Assembly (NCBI GenBank): GCA_028290305.1 | Contig: JAQGKC010000146.1 | Location: 1 to 64,000 of the forward strand | Origin: Bradyrhizobium sp. | GTDB lineage: Bacteria > Pseudomonadota > Alphaproteobacteria > Rhizobiales > Xanthobacteraceae | Direction of reading: 5' to 3' | Length of the DNA: 64,000 nt | Shown: positions 8,481 to 18,400 of the stretch, in pieces | Numbering within the stretch: position 1 is the stretch's first letter | How the letters are laid out: the number at the start of each line of letters is the position of its first letter | Program-made: the position numbers and the translations under genes | Notes under the pieces: model-generated | What the model was told of the DNA's origin: nothing | Database searches by the model: none | Seen by the model: the letters and a program-made list of their open reading frames with translations, nothing else

Positions 8481-10340
8481 TCAGGACATCCCTTCCAGCT
8501 CATCGATCATGCCTGATATCACCGACAGCCCGCCGTCCCAGAATTTCGGGTCCTTGGCGTCGAGGCCGAATGGCTTGAGCAGCTCGGAATAATGCTTGGT
8601 GCCGCCGGCCGCCAGCATCGCCAAATAGCGCTCGGCGAAGCCACTTTGCGCATTTTCGTAGACCGCGTAGAGCGAATTCACCAGGCAATCGCCGAACGCA
8701 TAGGCGTAGACGTAGAACGGCGAATGGATGAAGTGGGGGATGTACATCCAGAAATTCTCGTAGCCCGGACGGATGTCGATGGCCGGGCCGAGGCTCTCGC
8801 TCTGCACGCTGAGCCAGATTTCGCCGATGCGCTCAGCCGTCAATTCGCCGTTGCGCCGCTCGATATGAATAGCACGTTCGAATGAATAGAACGCGACCTG
8901 CCGCACCACGGTGTTGATCATGTCCTCGACCTTGCCGGCAAGCAGCGCCTGACGCTGTTTGGCGCTGGTGGTCCGCGCCAGCAGCCGCTTGAAGGTCAGC
9001 ATCTCGCCGAACACGCTGGCGGTTTCCGCAAGCGTCAGCGGCGTCGGCGCCATCAGCGCGCCGTTCTTCGCCGCCAACACCTGATGCACGCCATGGCCGA
9101 GTTCATGGGCGAGCGTCATCACGTCGCGCGGCTTGCCCTGATAATTCATCAGCACGTAAGGGTGCGCCGACGGCGTGGTGGGATGCGAGAATGCGCCCGG
9201 CGCTTTTCCCGGCCGCACCGGTGCGTCGATCCAGCGATCGGTGAAAAATCGTTCGGCAATGCTGGCCATTTCAGGCGAGAAGCCGCGATAGGCCGTCAGC
9301 ACCATGTTCTTGGCATCGGGCCAGGCGATACTGCCGGTGGCGGCAAATGGCAGCGGCGCGTTGCGGTCCCAATGCGCCAGCTTCTTCTTTTTGAACCAGC
9401 CCGCCTTGAGTTGATAATAGCGATGCGACAGCCGCGGATAGGCTGCGCGAACCGAGCCCACCAGCGCATCGACGACCTCGCGTTCGACGCGATTGGCAAG
9501 ATGCCGCGAATCCGCGACGTCCTGGAAACCGCGCCAGCGATCGGAAATTTCCTTGTCCTTGGCGAGCGTATTGGTGATCAGCGCAAAGGTCCGCTCATTG
9601 GCTTTGAAGGTCTTCGCCAGCGCCTGCCCCGCCGCCTTGCGCTTTTCGCCGGCGCGATCCTGCAGCAAATTGAGGGTCGGCTCGATCGCGAGTTCCCGGC
9701 CGGCCACCTTGAAGCGCAGACTGGAGATGGTTTGATCGAACAGCCTGTTCCAGGCGGCATAGCCGCTCTGGGATTTTTCATGAAACAGTTGCTCGACGCG
9801 ATCTTCCAGTTGATACGGCTTGTCCTTGCGCAGATCTTCGATCCACGGCCGATAATGTCCGAGTTCTGGCGTCTGCATCGCGCGTTCGATGACGGCATCA
9901 TCGACGCGGTTGAGTTCGAGCGCGAAGAACAACAGATGCACCGACGCCGCCGTCAGCCGCTCGGAAACGTCGCCGTAGAATTTGGAGATCGCGGGATCGA
10001 CGCTGTCGCCGGCATGCACCAAACCGGCATACGATCCGAGGCGGCCTGCGAGGTCGTCGATCGCCTCATAGCGCTTGACCGCTTCGGCGAGCCACTTGCC
10101 GCCGCCTTCCCTCGCCGTCTGTTCCGCGAGCTTGCCTTTGTAGTCCGTCTCAAACGCGACGCATTCGGCATCCATCCTCGCGAGGTCGCCCGCGACTTCC
10201 GGCGCATCGATGCCGGAATAGAGATCAGCCAGATTCCATTCCGGCAGTTTCGCAGGACTGGATTTGGCCGCGGGTTTTTTGATGTTCGGCTTGCGTTGAG
10301 CCGTCGACTTGCGGAGAGCGGATGAGGAGCGCGAGATCAT
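8481..10340 (-). CDS. pepF: M3-family oligoendopeptidase F
   Basis: A 619-residue zinc metallopeptidase of the PepF/M3B group, cleaving short peptides in the cytoplasm. The zinc motif HELGH is at residues 412-416 (LAHELGHGVHQVL), followed by the second-site Glu in the ETASVFGEML segment. The N-terminal part carries the helical oligopeptidase-F domain. The first 35 residues are basic, Ser/Lys/Ala-rich and not conserved, so translation could begin later. A large open frame on the opposite strand within this gene is a high-GC shadow. Confidence 0.92.
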   Translation of the reverse strand: MISRSSSALRKSTAQRKPNIKKPAAKSSPAKLPEWNLADLYSGIDAPEVAGDLARMDAECVAFETDYKGKLAEQTAREGGGKWLAEAVKRYEAIDDLAGRLGSYAGLVHAGDSVDPAISKFYGDVSERLTAASVHLLFFALELNRVDDAVIERAMQTPELGHYRPWIEDLRKDKPYQLEDRVEQLFHEKSQSGYAAWNRLFDQTISSLRFKVAGRELAIEPTLNLLQDRAGEKRKAAGQALAKTFKANERTFALITNTLAKDKEISDRWRGFQDVADSRHLANRVEREVVDALVGSVRAAYPRLSHRYYQLKAGWFKKKKLAHWDRNAPLPFAATGSIAWPDAKNMVLTAYRGFSPEMASIAERFFTDRWIDAPVRPGKAPGAFSHPTTPSAHPYVLMNYQGKPRDVMTLAHELGHGVHQVLAAKNGALMAPTPLTLAETASVFGEMLTFKRLLARTTSAKQRQALLAGKVEDMINTVVRQVAFYSFERAIHIERRNGELTAERIGEIWLSVQSESLGPAIDIRPGYENFWMYIPHFIHSPFYVYAYAFGDCLVNSLYAVYENAQSGFAERYLAMLAAGGTKHYSELLKPFGLDAKDPKFWDGGLSVISGMIDELEGMS

Positions 10341-10477
10341 CTGGTTCGAGCCTGTGTATGGGTTTCAATCTGAAAAGGCCGAGCGGGGGCGGGGCGCCAA
10401 CGTTTAAGAGGGCGTTAATCGGCATCGGCGAGAGTGCCCCGATTCGAGACAGATAGTTGTAACGCCCGAGGAAAGCC

Positions 10478-11992
10478 ATGGCCGCCTGCATTTTGATTGC
10501 CGATGACGACGCCGTACAGCGCCGCCTGGTTGAAAACATGGTGCAGAAATGCGGCTATGAAACGCTCGTCGTCGACAGCGGCGACGCCGCCATCGCCGTG
10601 CTGACCGCGTCCGACGCGCAGGCGATCGATGCCGCGGTGCTCGATCTGGTGATGCCCGGCCTCGACGGCATGGGCGTATTGGCAAAAATCCGTGAAGCCG
10701 GTCTCAACATCCCCGTCATCGTGCAGACGGCGCATGGCGGTATCGACAATGTGGTGTCGGCGATGCGCGCCGGCGCCCAGGATTTCGTGGTCAAGCCGGT
10801 CGGCATCGAGCGGCTGCAGGTATCGTTGCGTAACGCGCTCAATACCAGCGCGCTGAAAGGCGAACTGCAGCGCATCAGGCACAGCCGCGAAGGTAAATTG
10901 ACCTTCGCCGATATCGTCACCCGCAGCGAGACCATGGCGGGCGTGCTGCGCACGGCGCAAAAGGCCGCCGCTTCCACCATTCCGGTCTTGATCGAAGGCG
11001 AATCCGGCGTCGGCAAGGAATTATTCGCGCGCGCTATCCACGGCAGCGGCGAGCGCAAATCGAAACCGTTCGTTGCCGTCAATTGCGGCGCGATCCCCGA
11101 CAATCTGGTGGAGTCGATCCTGTTTGGCCACGAGAAGGGCGCCTTTACCGGCGCCACCGAACGCCACACCGGCAAATTCGTCGAAGCCTCCGGCGGCACG
11201 CTGTTCCTCGACGAAGTCGGCGAATTGCCACTGGCCGCCCAGGTGAAGCTGCTTCGCGCGTTGCAGGAGGGCTCGGTTGAAGCGGTTGGTGGGCGCAAGC
11301 CGGTGAAAGTCGATGTCCGCATCATCTCCGCGACCAATCGCAAGTTGCTCGACCACGTCAAAAGCGGACATTTCCGGGAAGATCTGTTTTATCGCCTCCA
11401 CGTCCTGCCGCTGACGATTCCGCCGTTGCGGATGCGGCGCGAAGACATCCCGCATCTGCTGCGGCACTTTCTGGCGCGGTTCTGCGCCGAAGAAAATCGC
11501 TCCATTACCGGCATCAGCGGCGAGGCAATGGCGCTGCTGTCGCAACTCGAATGGCCTGGCAATATTCGCCAGCTTGAGAATGCGGTTTATCGCGCCGTGG
11601 TGATGAGCGAAACCGACCAGCTCGGCGTTGCGGATTTTCCGCAGGCCGCCGCGCAATCGCAGGCAACGCCGGAAGCGCGCAATATGCATGGCGAACCGCT
11701 GGTCATTGAGCCCGGCGTTCATTCGACCGTGCCCGCCATGATTTCGGGTAGTGAAATACCTATCGCGCCGCTACCGTCCGCTGGCACGCTCGCGATGCTG
11801 ACGAGATCAGGCGAAGTGCGGCCGCTGGAAGAGATGGAAACCGAGATCATCCGGTTCGCGATCTCGCATTATCGCGGGCAGATGTCGGAGGTCGCGCGCC
11901 GGTTGAAAATCGGCCGCTCGACGCTTTATCGCAAGCTCGATGAGGCCGCCGCCAACGATCCGGCCGCCGGCAGCGCGGACGAGGCGGGCTGA
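10478..11992 (+). CDS. Sigma-54-dependent response regulator (NtrC family)
   Basis: A 504-residue activator with three domains. The receiver domain (1-120) has acidic Asp10/11, phospho-acceptor Asp56, Thr84 and Lys106. The AAA+ domain has Walker A GESGVGKE (174-181), the sigma-54-contact loop GAFTGA (221-226) and the LFLDEVGELPL Walker B region. A C-terminal Fis-type helix-turn-helix follows (MSEVARRLKIGRSTLYRKL). It should activate sigma-54 promoters when phosphorylated. No histidine kinase is adjacent, so it is an orphan here. Walker A has Val where the usual motif has Thr. It is divergent from pepF across 137 bp. Confidence 0.93.
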   Translation: MAACILIADDDAVQRRLVENMVQKCGYETLVVDSGDAAIAVLTASDAQAIDAAVLDLVMPGLDGMGVLAKIREAGLNIPVIVQTAHGGIDNVVSAMRAGAQDFVVKPVGIERLQVSLRNALNTSALKGELQRIRHSREGKLTFADIVTRSETMAGVLRTAQKAAASTIPVLIEGESGVGKELFARAIHGSGERKSKPFVAVNCGAIPDNLVESILFGHEKGAFTGATERHTGKFVEASGGTLFLDEVGELPLAAQVKLLRALQEGSVEAVGGRKPVKVDVRIISATNRKLLDHVKSGHFREDLFYRLHVLPLTIPPLRMRREDIPHLLRHFLARFCAEENRSITGISGEAMALLSQLEWPGNIRQLENAVYRAVVMSETDQLGVADFPQAAAQSQATPEARNMHGEPLVIEPGVHSTVPAMISGSEIPIAPLPSAGTLAMLTRSGEVRPLEEMETEIIRFAISHYRGQMSEVARRLKIGRSTLYRKLDEAAANDPAAGSADEAG

Positions 11993-12391
11993 GCCAACAC
12001 CCGATTACGACGATCCGATGTCGATCCCGAAAGGGCTGAGGGCGTGAGCTATTCCGGAACAGTTGAACCGTTGCTTGCCGGTGACAGACAAAGGCAAAAG
12101 CGCGTGGCAAAAGCGCGCGATCCGTTGCAAAGCGGATCCTTTGAAGTCAGTTTGTCGTGAGCTGCCCCGCATGGCGCTGGCTGCGTGAGGGGGCCCCGTG
12201 TATCGTCTGCGTATGAATCGTTGCGTGCAGGCGTACTAATTGAAGGAGATTTGGAGCGGATTCAGACGCGAACCAATGCTCTTACTGAATACGCTTCACA
12301 ACCGATCAGGCCGGCACTTCAGCGAAAGCTACAGACCGACGATACCAACGACTGTTCCATGTCGGAACGGTTTCGCCCAAGGGGTGTGATA
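11993..12391. other. Intergenic region upstream of the L,D-transpeptidase gene
   Basis: This 399-bp gap holds a small hairpin, GATCCG-8 nt-CGGATC (12119-12138). An open frame continues upstream from the transpeptidase gene to 12185, but it lacks conserved features and a ribosome-binding site there. I read the region as leader and promoter. No RNA gene was recognised. Confidence 0.5.
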
Positions 12392-14593
12392 ATGCGTGAC
12401 TGTTCGAAGAACCGTGCTGGATTTGACCGCGTGCTGATGGCAGTCGCGGCGACCTTCCTCACGGTATCCGCGACCTCGGCGCTGGCTCAGGCCGATCCGG
12501 CCCGCAACAGCGCTGCGGAGCTGGCGATCGACGCGGCAATTCCGCGTCCCGAACCGGCAAACGTCCCGCCCCCGACCGCGAGCGACTTCAAAGCTGACAC
12601 CACCGCGTCCACACCCGACACAGCGAAGGTGACGGAGAAGGCCGCGGAGACCAAACCAATCGATATTGCTGCTCCGGCCACCGATACCAGCAAAGCTGAC
12701 ACCGCAACCACGACGACCGCCTCACCCCCGGCGGCAGCCACTGCGACTACGACGACCACCTCCCCGCTGCCGGCAACCACCGCGACCACCACCACCGTGT
12801 CGCCTCCGGCTGCTGCCGCCGTGACGCCAGCCGCCGAGCCCGCCAAAGAACCCACAAAGGCTGCCAGCAACGTTCCGCCGGCCGATCAGCCGGTCGCCGA
12901 CAAGCTCCGCGATATGGTGGCTACGAAATCGTCGCGCTATTTCGACCGCAAGGTCGAACGCACGGCGGTGGAGAAATTTTACACCGCGCGCGATTTTGCG
13001 CCGCTGTGGACGCAAGGCGGTGCTGTGACCGAGACCGGCAAAGGCGTTATCGCGCGCCTCAAGGACGCCGCCTCAGACGGCTTGAATGCCGCCGATTATC
13101 CGGTGCCGGATTTCGCGGCGGCGACCAATCCGGATGCGCTTGCCGAAGCAGATTTGAAGTTGACCGCCAGCATGCTCGACTATGCGCGCCAGGCGCAGAG
13201 CGGCCGGATGCACTATTCGCAGGTCAGCGGGGATATTCAGTATCCGGAGCATCCGACCGACCCGTCGGAAGTGCTGGCGAATGTCACGGCCGCCAAGGAC
13301 GCGTCCGCCGCGCTCGACAGCTACAATCCGCCGCAAAAGCTCTATCGCGAACTTAAGGCAAAGCTCGCCGAATTGCGCGGCCAGGGCGATGGACCGGTCA
13401 TACAGATCGAGGACGGCCCGGCTTTGAAGTTCACGCCGTCCCGTAAGAAACAGCCCGCGGTCGAGATGGAAGATCCGCGCGTGCCGCAACTGCGCGCCAA
13501 GTTCGGCATCACCGAAAATGCCGACGACACCCATTACGATGCCAAGGTCGCCGAGGCGGTGCGTAAATTCCAGGAAGGCGCCGAACTCAAGCCCACCGGT
13601 GTGCTGGACGACAGGACCGTCAAGGCCATCAACAGCCCGAAGCGGGACCGCCAGATCGATACCGTGATCGTCAACATGGAGCGTTGGCGCTGGCTGCCGC
13701 GCCAGCTCGGCGCGCCCTCGATCGGCAATGCCTACGTCATTCTCAACATCCCGGACTATACGCTCAAGGTGATGCAGAACGGCGCCCAGGTCTGGACCAC
13801 CAAGGTGGTGACCGGCCAGCCCGGGATTCACGCGACGCCGCTTTTGACGGAGACGATGAAGTTCATCACGGTCAATCCGACCTGGAACGTGCCGCCGTCG
13901 ATCATCTACAACGAATATCTGCCGGCGCTGGCGCAGGATCCGACGGTGCTGCAGCGCATGGGATTGAAGCTCGACCGCGCCCGTGACGGCAGCATTCACA
14001 TTTCGCAGCCGCCCGGCGAAGCCAATGCGCTCGGACGCATTCGCTTCAATTTCCCGAACAAGTTCCTAGTCTATCAGCACGACACCCCGGACAAGAACCT
14101 GTTCGCCAGGGAAGAACGTGCGTTCAGCCATGGCTGCATGCGGGTGCAGAATCCGGATCAATACGCCGCGACCCTGCTCGGCATCACCGATCCGAACGAG
14201 CATTACACGCCGGACAAGATCCGCAGCATGTACGGCCACAGCGAGATCGACATCAAATTCCCGACCCCGATCCCGGTCAACATCACCTACCAGACGGCGT
14301 TTGTGGACGACGCGGGCAAGCTGCAATTCCGCAAGGACGTCTATGGTCGCGATGCGACCATGCTGGCCCTGCTTCGCAACAGCCGAAACAAGGATCTGGA
14401 AAACGTGGTGGCGCATTCGCAGCCAAGCTATTCCCATCCGGTCGGTAATCTGCCGGCAGGCGTCAGCTTTGCCAGCGACAACACCTCGTCATTTTCATCG
14501 GGACCGTCGTTCTTTGAGCGGCTATTCGGAGGGCCGACACTGGCTCCGGCGCCCCCGAGCCGCCGGCCACCGCGGGGGATGTTTACCCGTTGA
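12392..14593 (+). CDS. L,D-transpeptidase (YcbB/LdtD-like)
   Basis: A 733-residue secreted enzyme that should form 3-3 cross-links in peptidoglycan. It has a Sec signal peptide ending near SALAQA. A long Ala/Thr/Pro linker with three near-repeats of a TTTT-SPPA type unit follows. Then come a domain with the KFYTARDFAPLWTQGG motif, a peptidoglycan-binding domain (YDAKVAEAVRKFQEGAELKPTGVLDDRTVKAI) and the YkuD catalytic domain with the Cys motif FSHGCMRVQNP. The start is the ATG with AAGGGG at 7-bp spacing. A Gly/Pro/Arg-rich tail ends the protein. Confidence 0.9.
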   Translation: MRDCSKNRAGFDRVLMAVAATFLTVSATSALAQADPARNSAAELAIDAAIPRPEPANVPPPTASDFKADTTASTPDTAKVTEKAAETKPIDIAAPATDTSKADTATTTTASPPAAATATTTTTSPLPATTATTTTVSPPAAAAVTPAAEPAKEPTKAASNVPPADQPVADKLRDMVATKSSRYFDRKVERTAVEKFYTARDFAPLWTQGGAVTETGKGVIARLKDAASDGLNAADYPVPDFAAATNPDALAEADLKLTASMLDYARQAQSGRMHYSQVSGDIQYPEHPTDPSEVLANVTAAKDASAALDSYNPPQKLYRELKAKLAELRGQGDGPVIQIEDGPALKFTPSRKKQPAVEMEDPRVPQLRAKFGITENADDTHYDAKVAEAVRKFQEGAELKPTGVLDDRTVKAINSPKRDRQIDTVIVNMERWRWLPRQLGAPSIGNAYVILNIPDYTLKVMQNGAQVWTTKVVTGQPGIHATPLLTETMKFITVNPTWNVPPSIIYNEYLPALAQDPTVLQRMGLKLDRARDGSIHISQPPGEANALGRIRFNFPNKFLVYQHDTPDKNLFAREERAFSHGCMRVQNPDQYAATLLGITDPNEHYTPDKIRSMYGHSEIDIKFPTPIPVNITYQTAFVDDAGKLQFRKDVYGRDATMLALLRNSRNKDLENVVAHSQPSYSHPVGNLPAGVSFASDNTSSFSSGPSFFERLFGGPTLAPAPPSRRPPRGMFTR

Positions 14594-14627
14594 TTTCAGC
14601 GCAGACGTAAATTCCATAGCAAAATCA

Positions 14628-14653
14628 ACGGCCTCGCCCTTTGGCGAGGCCGT
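14628..14653 (+). terminator. Hairpin after the L,D-transpeptidase gene
   Basis: A perfect 11-bp stem ACGGCCTCGCC with loop CTTT and GGCGAGGCCGT lies 34 bp after the stop codon. Only a weak T-rich tail (TCTGCATT) follows, so it may be a terminator or a 3'-stabilising hairpin. Confidence 0.6.
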
Positions 14654-14850
14654 TCTGCATTAACCATTGTCCACCCGGATTTAACCACTGGGCTATTTTT
14701 CGCCACACTCGGCGGGTTAGGTTAAGGCCGACTTGGGGATAGGGTGTAAGTCTCGGTAAACCCTCCCGCTTTAAGACTGCGTTCATCCTCTTTCGCCGCA
14801 CGGGGTAGCGGAAGAGTCCTTCGATCGGTCGTCCTCTGGGTGGGTTCATA

Positions 14851-16455
14851 GTGCTGGCTGGTTTCGCACGCCAATTCAATTCACTGTCGTTGACAAAGGC
14901 TGGATCTCGGGCCGGATATTGTTTCGGCCTGACATCCCTGTTGCTGTTGGCGGGAGCAGGCTCCGTTCACGACGCGACCGCGCTCAATGAAACCCGCACC
15001 CTTTCGTTTCACCACACCCATTCCGATGAAGATCTCACTGTCACTTTCAAGCGTGACGGGCGCTACGACGAAGAGGCACTGAAGCAACTCAATCACTATC
15101 TTCGCGACTGGCGCACCCAGGACCAGACCACGATGGATCGTCATCTGTTCGACATCCTCTGGGAAGTCTACCGCGACGTCGACGGCAAGAAGCCGATCCA
15201 GATCATTTCCTCGTACCGCTCTCCCGCCACCAACGCCATGCTCCGCCGCCGGTCTTCAGGGGTGGCCCGCTTCAGCCAGCACATGCTCGGCCACGCCATG
15301 GATTTTTTCATTCCGGACGTGCCGCTTGAACAGATCCGCTTCGCCGGGCTTCGCCTGCAGCGTGGCGGCGTGGGATTCTATCCGACATCGGGATCGCCTT
15401 TCGTCCATCTCGATACCGGCAGCATTCGTCACTGGCCGCGCATGACCCACGATCAACTGGCCAAGGTATTCCCCGACGGACGCACCGTGCATGTTCCGTC
15501 CGACGGCAACCCGCTCCCCGGTTATCAGCTAGCGCTGGCCGACATCGAAAAACGCGAGGGCAGCGGCGACGCGTTGACGAAGACTAAACCGAGCCTGTTC
15601 GCCGCCTTGTTCAAGGGCAAATCGAACGACGACGAGGATGAGAGCTCCAACGCTCCGGTTGCCAGCGAAAAGATCACCCCGGCCGTTCTCATGGCCGCCG
15701 CTGCTCCCGCCAAATCCACCGACGCCGTGCCGGTGCCGCGCGCAAAGCCTCAGATCGCCGCGACCTTCCAGCTCGCTTCGGCCGACGCACAGATCATCCA
15801 ACCCGGAAAATCGAAGCAGGCTGCATCGGCTGAACAGACCGAGCCGAAACCGCAAACGCCAGCCGACATCATCAATGCCCGCGGTTTCTGGGGCGACGCA
15901 GCGGCACCGAAACAGGCAACGCCCGCGCAGATCGCTGCCCTTCAAGCCCGCCAGGCCGTCACCGCCGCCGACCAGCAATCAACCGCAAGCATTTCCGCTG
16001 CATTCCAGGCGTTGGCCTACGCCCCGGCATCCAGTTCACCGGTCGACCGCGCAAATATCGTTGCAGCCAGCGCGCCGATACCTCGCAGCGCACGCCCGGC
16101 GCCCCGCAATGCCGCGGTGGCGGCCACCGAGATCAATACCATTGCCGCCAAGGGACCGCAGGGTCAGGGCGGCATGATCGCGACATCGACGCGGATCGCC
16201 GCTTCCAAAGCAAATGACATCTGGATGCGCGCCATGATCCTGGCGCCGAGCGCGAGCACGTCGATGGCCGCGACGGTGCTGGGCGATACCGACATGACCT
16301 TGATGCGCGCGCATTTCGTCAAGCCGCAAGCCGCGCTTGCGATGAGCTTCTCGGATGATCCGCAGATGGGACTGCTCTGCGACCAGTTTACCGGATCGGC
16401 CACCGCGAGGCTGGTAACGACCTCGTTCGTGACGCAGACCGCGTCACTACGCTAA
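14851..16455 (+). CDS. DUF882 (YcbK-like, M15-fold) secreted protein
   Basis: A 534-residue protein. After a signal-like N-terminus (hydrophobic LTSLLLLAGAGSV near residue 30) comes a DUF882 domain at about residues 50-220, related to the D-Ala-D-Ala carboxypeptidase M15 fold: SSYRSPATNAMLRRRSSGVARFSQHMLGHAMDFFI and FVHLDTGSIRHW supply the likely zinc-ligand His and Asp residues. The remaining 300 residues are low-complexity Ala/Pro/Gln-rich. It should act on peptidoglycan in the periplasm. Translation is assumed to begin at GTG. It follows another cell-wall gene, suggesting a shared envelope role. Confidence 0.85.
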   Translation: MLAGFARQFNSLSLTKAGSRAGYCFGLTSLLLLAGAGSVHDATALNETRTLSFHHTHSDEDLTVTFKRDGRYDEEALKQLNHYLRDWRTQDQTTMDRHLFDILWEVYRDVDGKKPIQIISSYRSPATNAMLRRRSSGVARFSQHMLGHAMDFFIPDVPLEQIRFAGLRLQRGGVGFYPTSGSPFVHLDTGSIRHWPRMTHDQLAKVFPDGRTVHVPSDGNPLPGYQLALADIEKREGSGDALTKTKPSLFAALFKGKSNDDEDESSNAPVASEKITPAVLMAAAAPAKSTDAVPVPRAKPQIAATFQLASADAQIIQPGKSKQAASAEQTEPKPQTPADIINARGFWGDAAAPKQATPAQIAALQARQAVTAADQQSTASISAAFQALAYAPASSSPVDRANIVAASAPIPRSARPAPRNAAVAATEINTIAAKGPQGQGGMIATSTRIAASKANDIWMRAMILAPSASTSMAATVLGDTDMTLMRAHFVKPQAALAMSFSDDPQMGLLCDQFTGSATARLVTTSFVTQTASLR

Positions 16456-16657
16456 GCGCCTCGGGTCGCTTCCACAATTCAGCGTCGGTCCTCACGAACG
16501 CGAGGAACCCATAGCCCTGGCCTCGCCAGTGAGGTTTTGGAGCGAACTCCAAACATTCTCTTGAACGTCCGTGGTTATGGTCCCGGCTCGCACGCAGAGT
16601 TTGTCACTCGTTGGCTTGGCCGGGACGACGTGAGGTTTAGATCGGTTAGCTAGCCGC

Positions 16658-16930
16658 CTACAGCATCCCCAGCGCCTGCATGTAGGTCTCCAGGATGGTT
16701 TCCTGTTCGGCCCGCTCGTTGGCGTCCTGCTTGCGCAACCGCACGATCGTGCGCAGTGCCTTGACGTCGTAGCCGTTGCCTTTGGCTTCCGCATAGACAT
16801 CGCGGATATCGTCCGAGATCGTCTTCTTTTCTTCTTCCAGCCGTTCGATGCGCTCGATGATGGCCTTGAGCTGATCCTTCGCGAATTTTGTCGCGGGCTC
16901 TTCCGTGACGGCGGCAGCAGAGGTGGCCAT
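16658..16930 (-). CDS. gapR: DUF2312 protein, GapR-type nucleoid-associated protein
   Basis: A 90-residue protein whose core ([44 protein letters not shown]) is the GapR/DUF2312 signature: a long N-terminal coiled coil and a basic region. In Caulobacter, GapR forms a clamp on overtwisted AT-rich DNA and aids topoisomerases in replication. I place the start at the ATG with GGAGT at 5-6 bp, which removes 17 non-conserved residues. The C-terminus ([27 protein letters not shown]) also matches the family. Confidence 0.93.
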   Translation of the reverse strand: MATSAAAVTEEPATKFAKDQLKAIIERIERLEEEKKTISDDIRDVYAEAKGNGYDVKALRTIVRLRKQDANERAEQETILETYMQALGML

Positions 16931-17094
16931 CGGGTACTCCTGAGTGAACTGACGGTTGAGGTTGGGAGACAGGCGCCGCACGCTTCACCGCGAGGCCTAT
17001 CCCAAAATGACCCTCAAGAGTGGCGCGCCTTGCGTCAAGGCAACATCGCGCTCATCCACAGCGCGCCCACAGGAGATGCGGAAATCCATCCCCT

Positions 17095-17219
17095 CTCGTC
17101 ATGCCCGGACTTGTTCCGGGCATCCACGTCTTACAATGAGCAAAAAAGATGTGGATGGCCGGGCATAGGCAAGCGGAAGCGACGCCGTCCTTCCGACGGC
17201 TATGCCCAGCCATGACGAG
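17095..17219. repeat. Intergenic palindromic repeat (CTCGTCATGCCCGG type)
   Basis: The ends CTCGTCATGCCCGG and CCAGCCATGACGAG are inverted copies with one difference, and the inner part contains CCCGGAC-TTGTT-CCGGG and GCCGTCC-TTCC-GACGGC hairpins. It fills most of the 316-bp gap between gapR and the DUF1244 gene. No gene was seen in that gap. Confidence 0.7.
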
Positions 17220-17246
17220 AAGTGGAGAAGAAAGCCGGGTGAAGAC

Positions 17247-17570
17247 TCAGTGTCCGCTCTGGGCCTTTTTCATCGCCGCGAGTTGCTCGGGGCTGGCCGT
17301 GCCCTGGTGGGTCGACTTCCAGGTCTCGTAGGGCATGCCATAGACAGCCTCGCGGCTCTCGTCCTTGCTCATCGGTGCGCCCTTGGCGTCGGCTTCTTCC
17401 TTCAGCCAATTCGACAGGCAGTTGCGGCAGAAGCCGGCAAGATTCATCAGATCGATGTTCTGGACATCGCTGCGGGAGCGCAGATGTTCGACAAGGCGCC
17501 GGAAAACCGCGGCTTCGAGTTCTGTTCTGGTTTTGTCATCAATCGCCATGGCTGTGATCTCGATCGTCAT
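17247..17570 (-). CDS. DUF1244 family protein
   Basis: A 107-residue soluble protein with the family core: VFRRLVEHLRSRSDVQNIDLMNLAGFCRNCLSNWL, containing a CxxC pair, then YGMPYETWKSTHQ. The family is small, mostly proteobacterial, and of unknown function. An alternative start seven codons in (MAIDDKT) is also plausible because neither ATG has a clear ribosome-binding site. It lies in the gapR-pyk neighbourhood. Confidence 0.85.
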   Translation of the reverse strand: MTIEITAMAIDDKTRTELEAAVFRRLVEHLRSRSDVQNIDLMNLAGFCRNCLSNWLKEEADAKGAPMSKDESREAVYGMPYETWKSTHQGTASPEQLAAMKKAQSGH

Positions 17571-17764
17571 CTCGCTATCGTGACAGGATATGTTCGCAGC
17601 AGGATATGGAGTATTAAGTAGGAGTTGTCACAGATTTTGCCATATCGCAGCGCAAACAGAGTGAGCATGATTTCGGTTGCCCACAGCCTAAAATACCCCC
17701 TAGGCCGTTGACAGCTCCCGCCGGCTCACGCGAAATCGTCAAAGAATTGATATAGCTTCACTAA

Positions 17765-18400
17765 ATGATCCCTGAAAATCCCCACTACGCCCACCCATTC
17801 TCCACCCGCGTGACCGCCGGTTTGATACCGGCACTGGCGCTTGTGGTGATGTGCCTGTGGAACAGTCCGGCCGCGGCGGATTTTCGCCTCTGCAACAACA
17901 CCTCGAGCCGGGTCGGCATTGCCTTGGGCTACAAGGATGCCGAGGGCTGGACGACCGAGGGCTGGTGGAACGTATCCTCGCGAAGCTGCGAGACCCTGCT
18001 GCGCGGCACGCTGGTCGCACGGTTCTATTATATCTATGCGCTCGATTACGACCGCGGCGGCGAGTGGTCGGGACAGGCCTTCATGTGCTCCCGCGACAAG
18101 GAATTCACCATCAAAGGCACCGAGAATTGCCTGGCGCGCGGTTTCGACCGCACTGGTTTCTTCGAAGTCGACACCGGCGAGCAGCGCGCCTGGACCGTGC
18201 AACTGACCGAATCCAGCGAACAGCAACCCGCACAGCGGGTGCCGGGAATTCCGGGAACGGTTGACCCGAACCGCCCCGGCGGCCTACCCGGCATGTCCAA
18301 TTCGCCCGGCGGAACGCCCGGCCTGCCCAATTCGCCTGGCGGGACGCCTCCGGGCGCATCTGGTCCGCCACCAGCCGCTGCGCCCGGAAGCAAGCCATGA
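17765..18400 (+). CDS. DUF1036 secreted protein
   Basis: A 211-residue protein with a signal peptide (hydrophobic LIPALALVVMCLW, cleavage near PAAA-DF). The DUF1036 domain follows: DFRLCNNTSSRVGIALGYKDAEGWTTEGWW, then the conserved CETLL and FMCSRDKEFTI segments, with at least four Cys that could form disulfides. The C-terminal 50 residues are Pro/Gly-rich with a repeat of NSPGGTPG type. Its stop overlaps the start of pyk by 4 bp (ATGA), so the two are coupled. Function is unknown. Confidence 0.87.
   Translation: MIPENPHYAHPFSTRVTAGLIPALALVVMCLWNSPAAADFRLCNNTSSRVGIALGYKDAEGWTTEGWWNVSSRSCETLLRGTLVARFYYIYALDYDRGGEWSGQAFMCSRDKEFTIKGTENCLARGFDRTGFFEVDTGEQRAWTVQLTESSEQQPAQRVPGIPGTVDPNRPGGLPGMSNSPGGTPGLPNSPGGTPPGASGPPPAAAPGSKP

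Noticed and set aside
9084..10325. A 413-codon open frame opposite pepF
   Set aside because: It is the antisense shadow of a well-conserved peptidase in high-GC DNA; its translation is Arg/His-rich with no family features.
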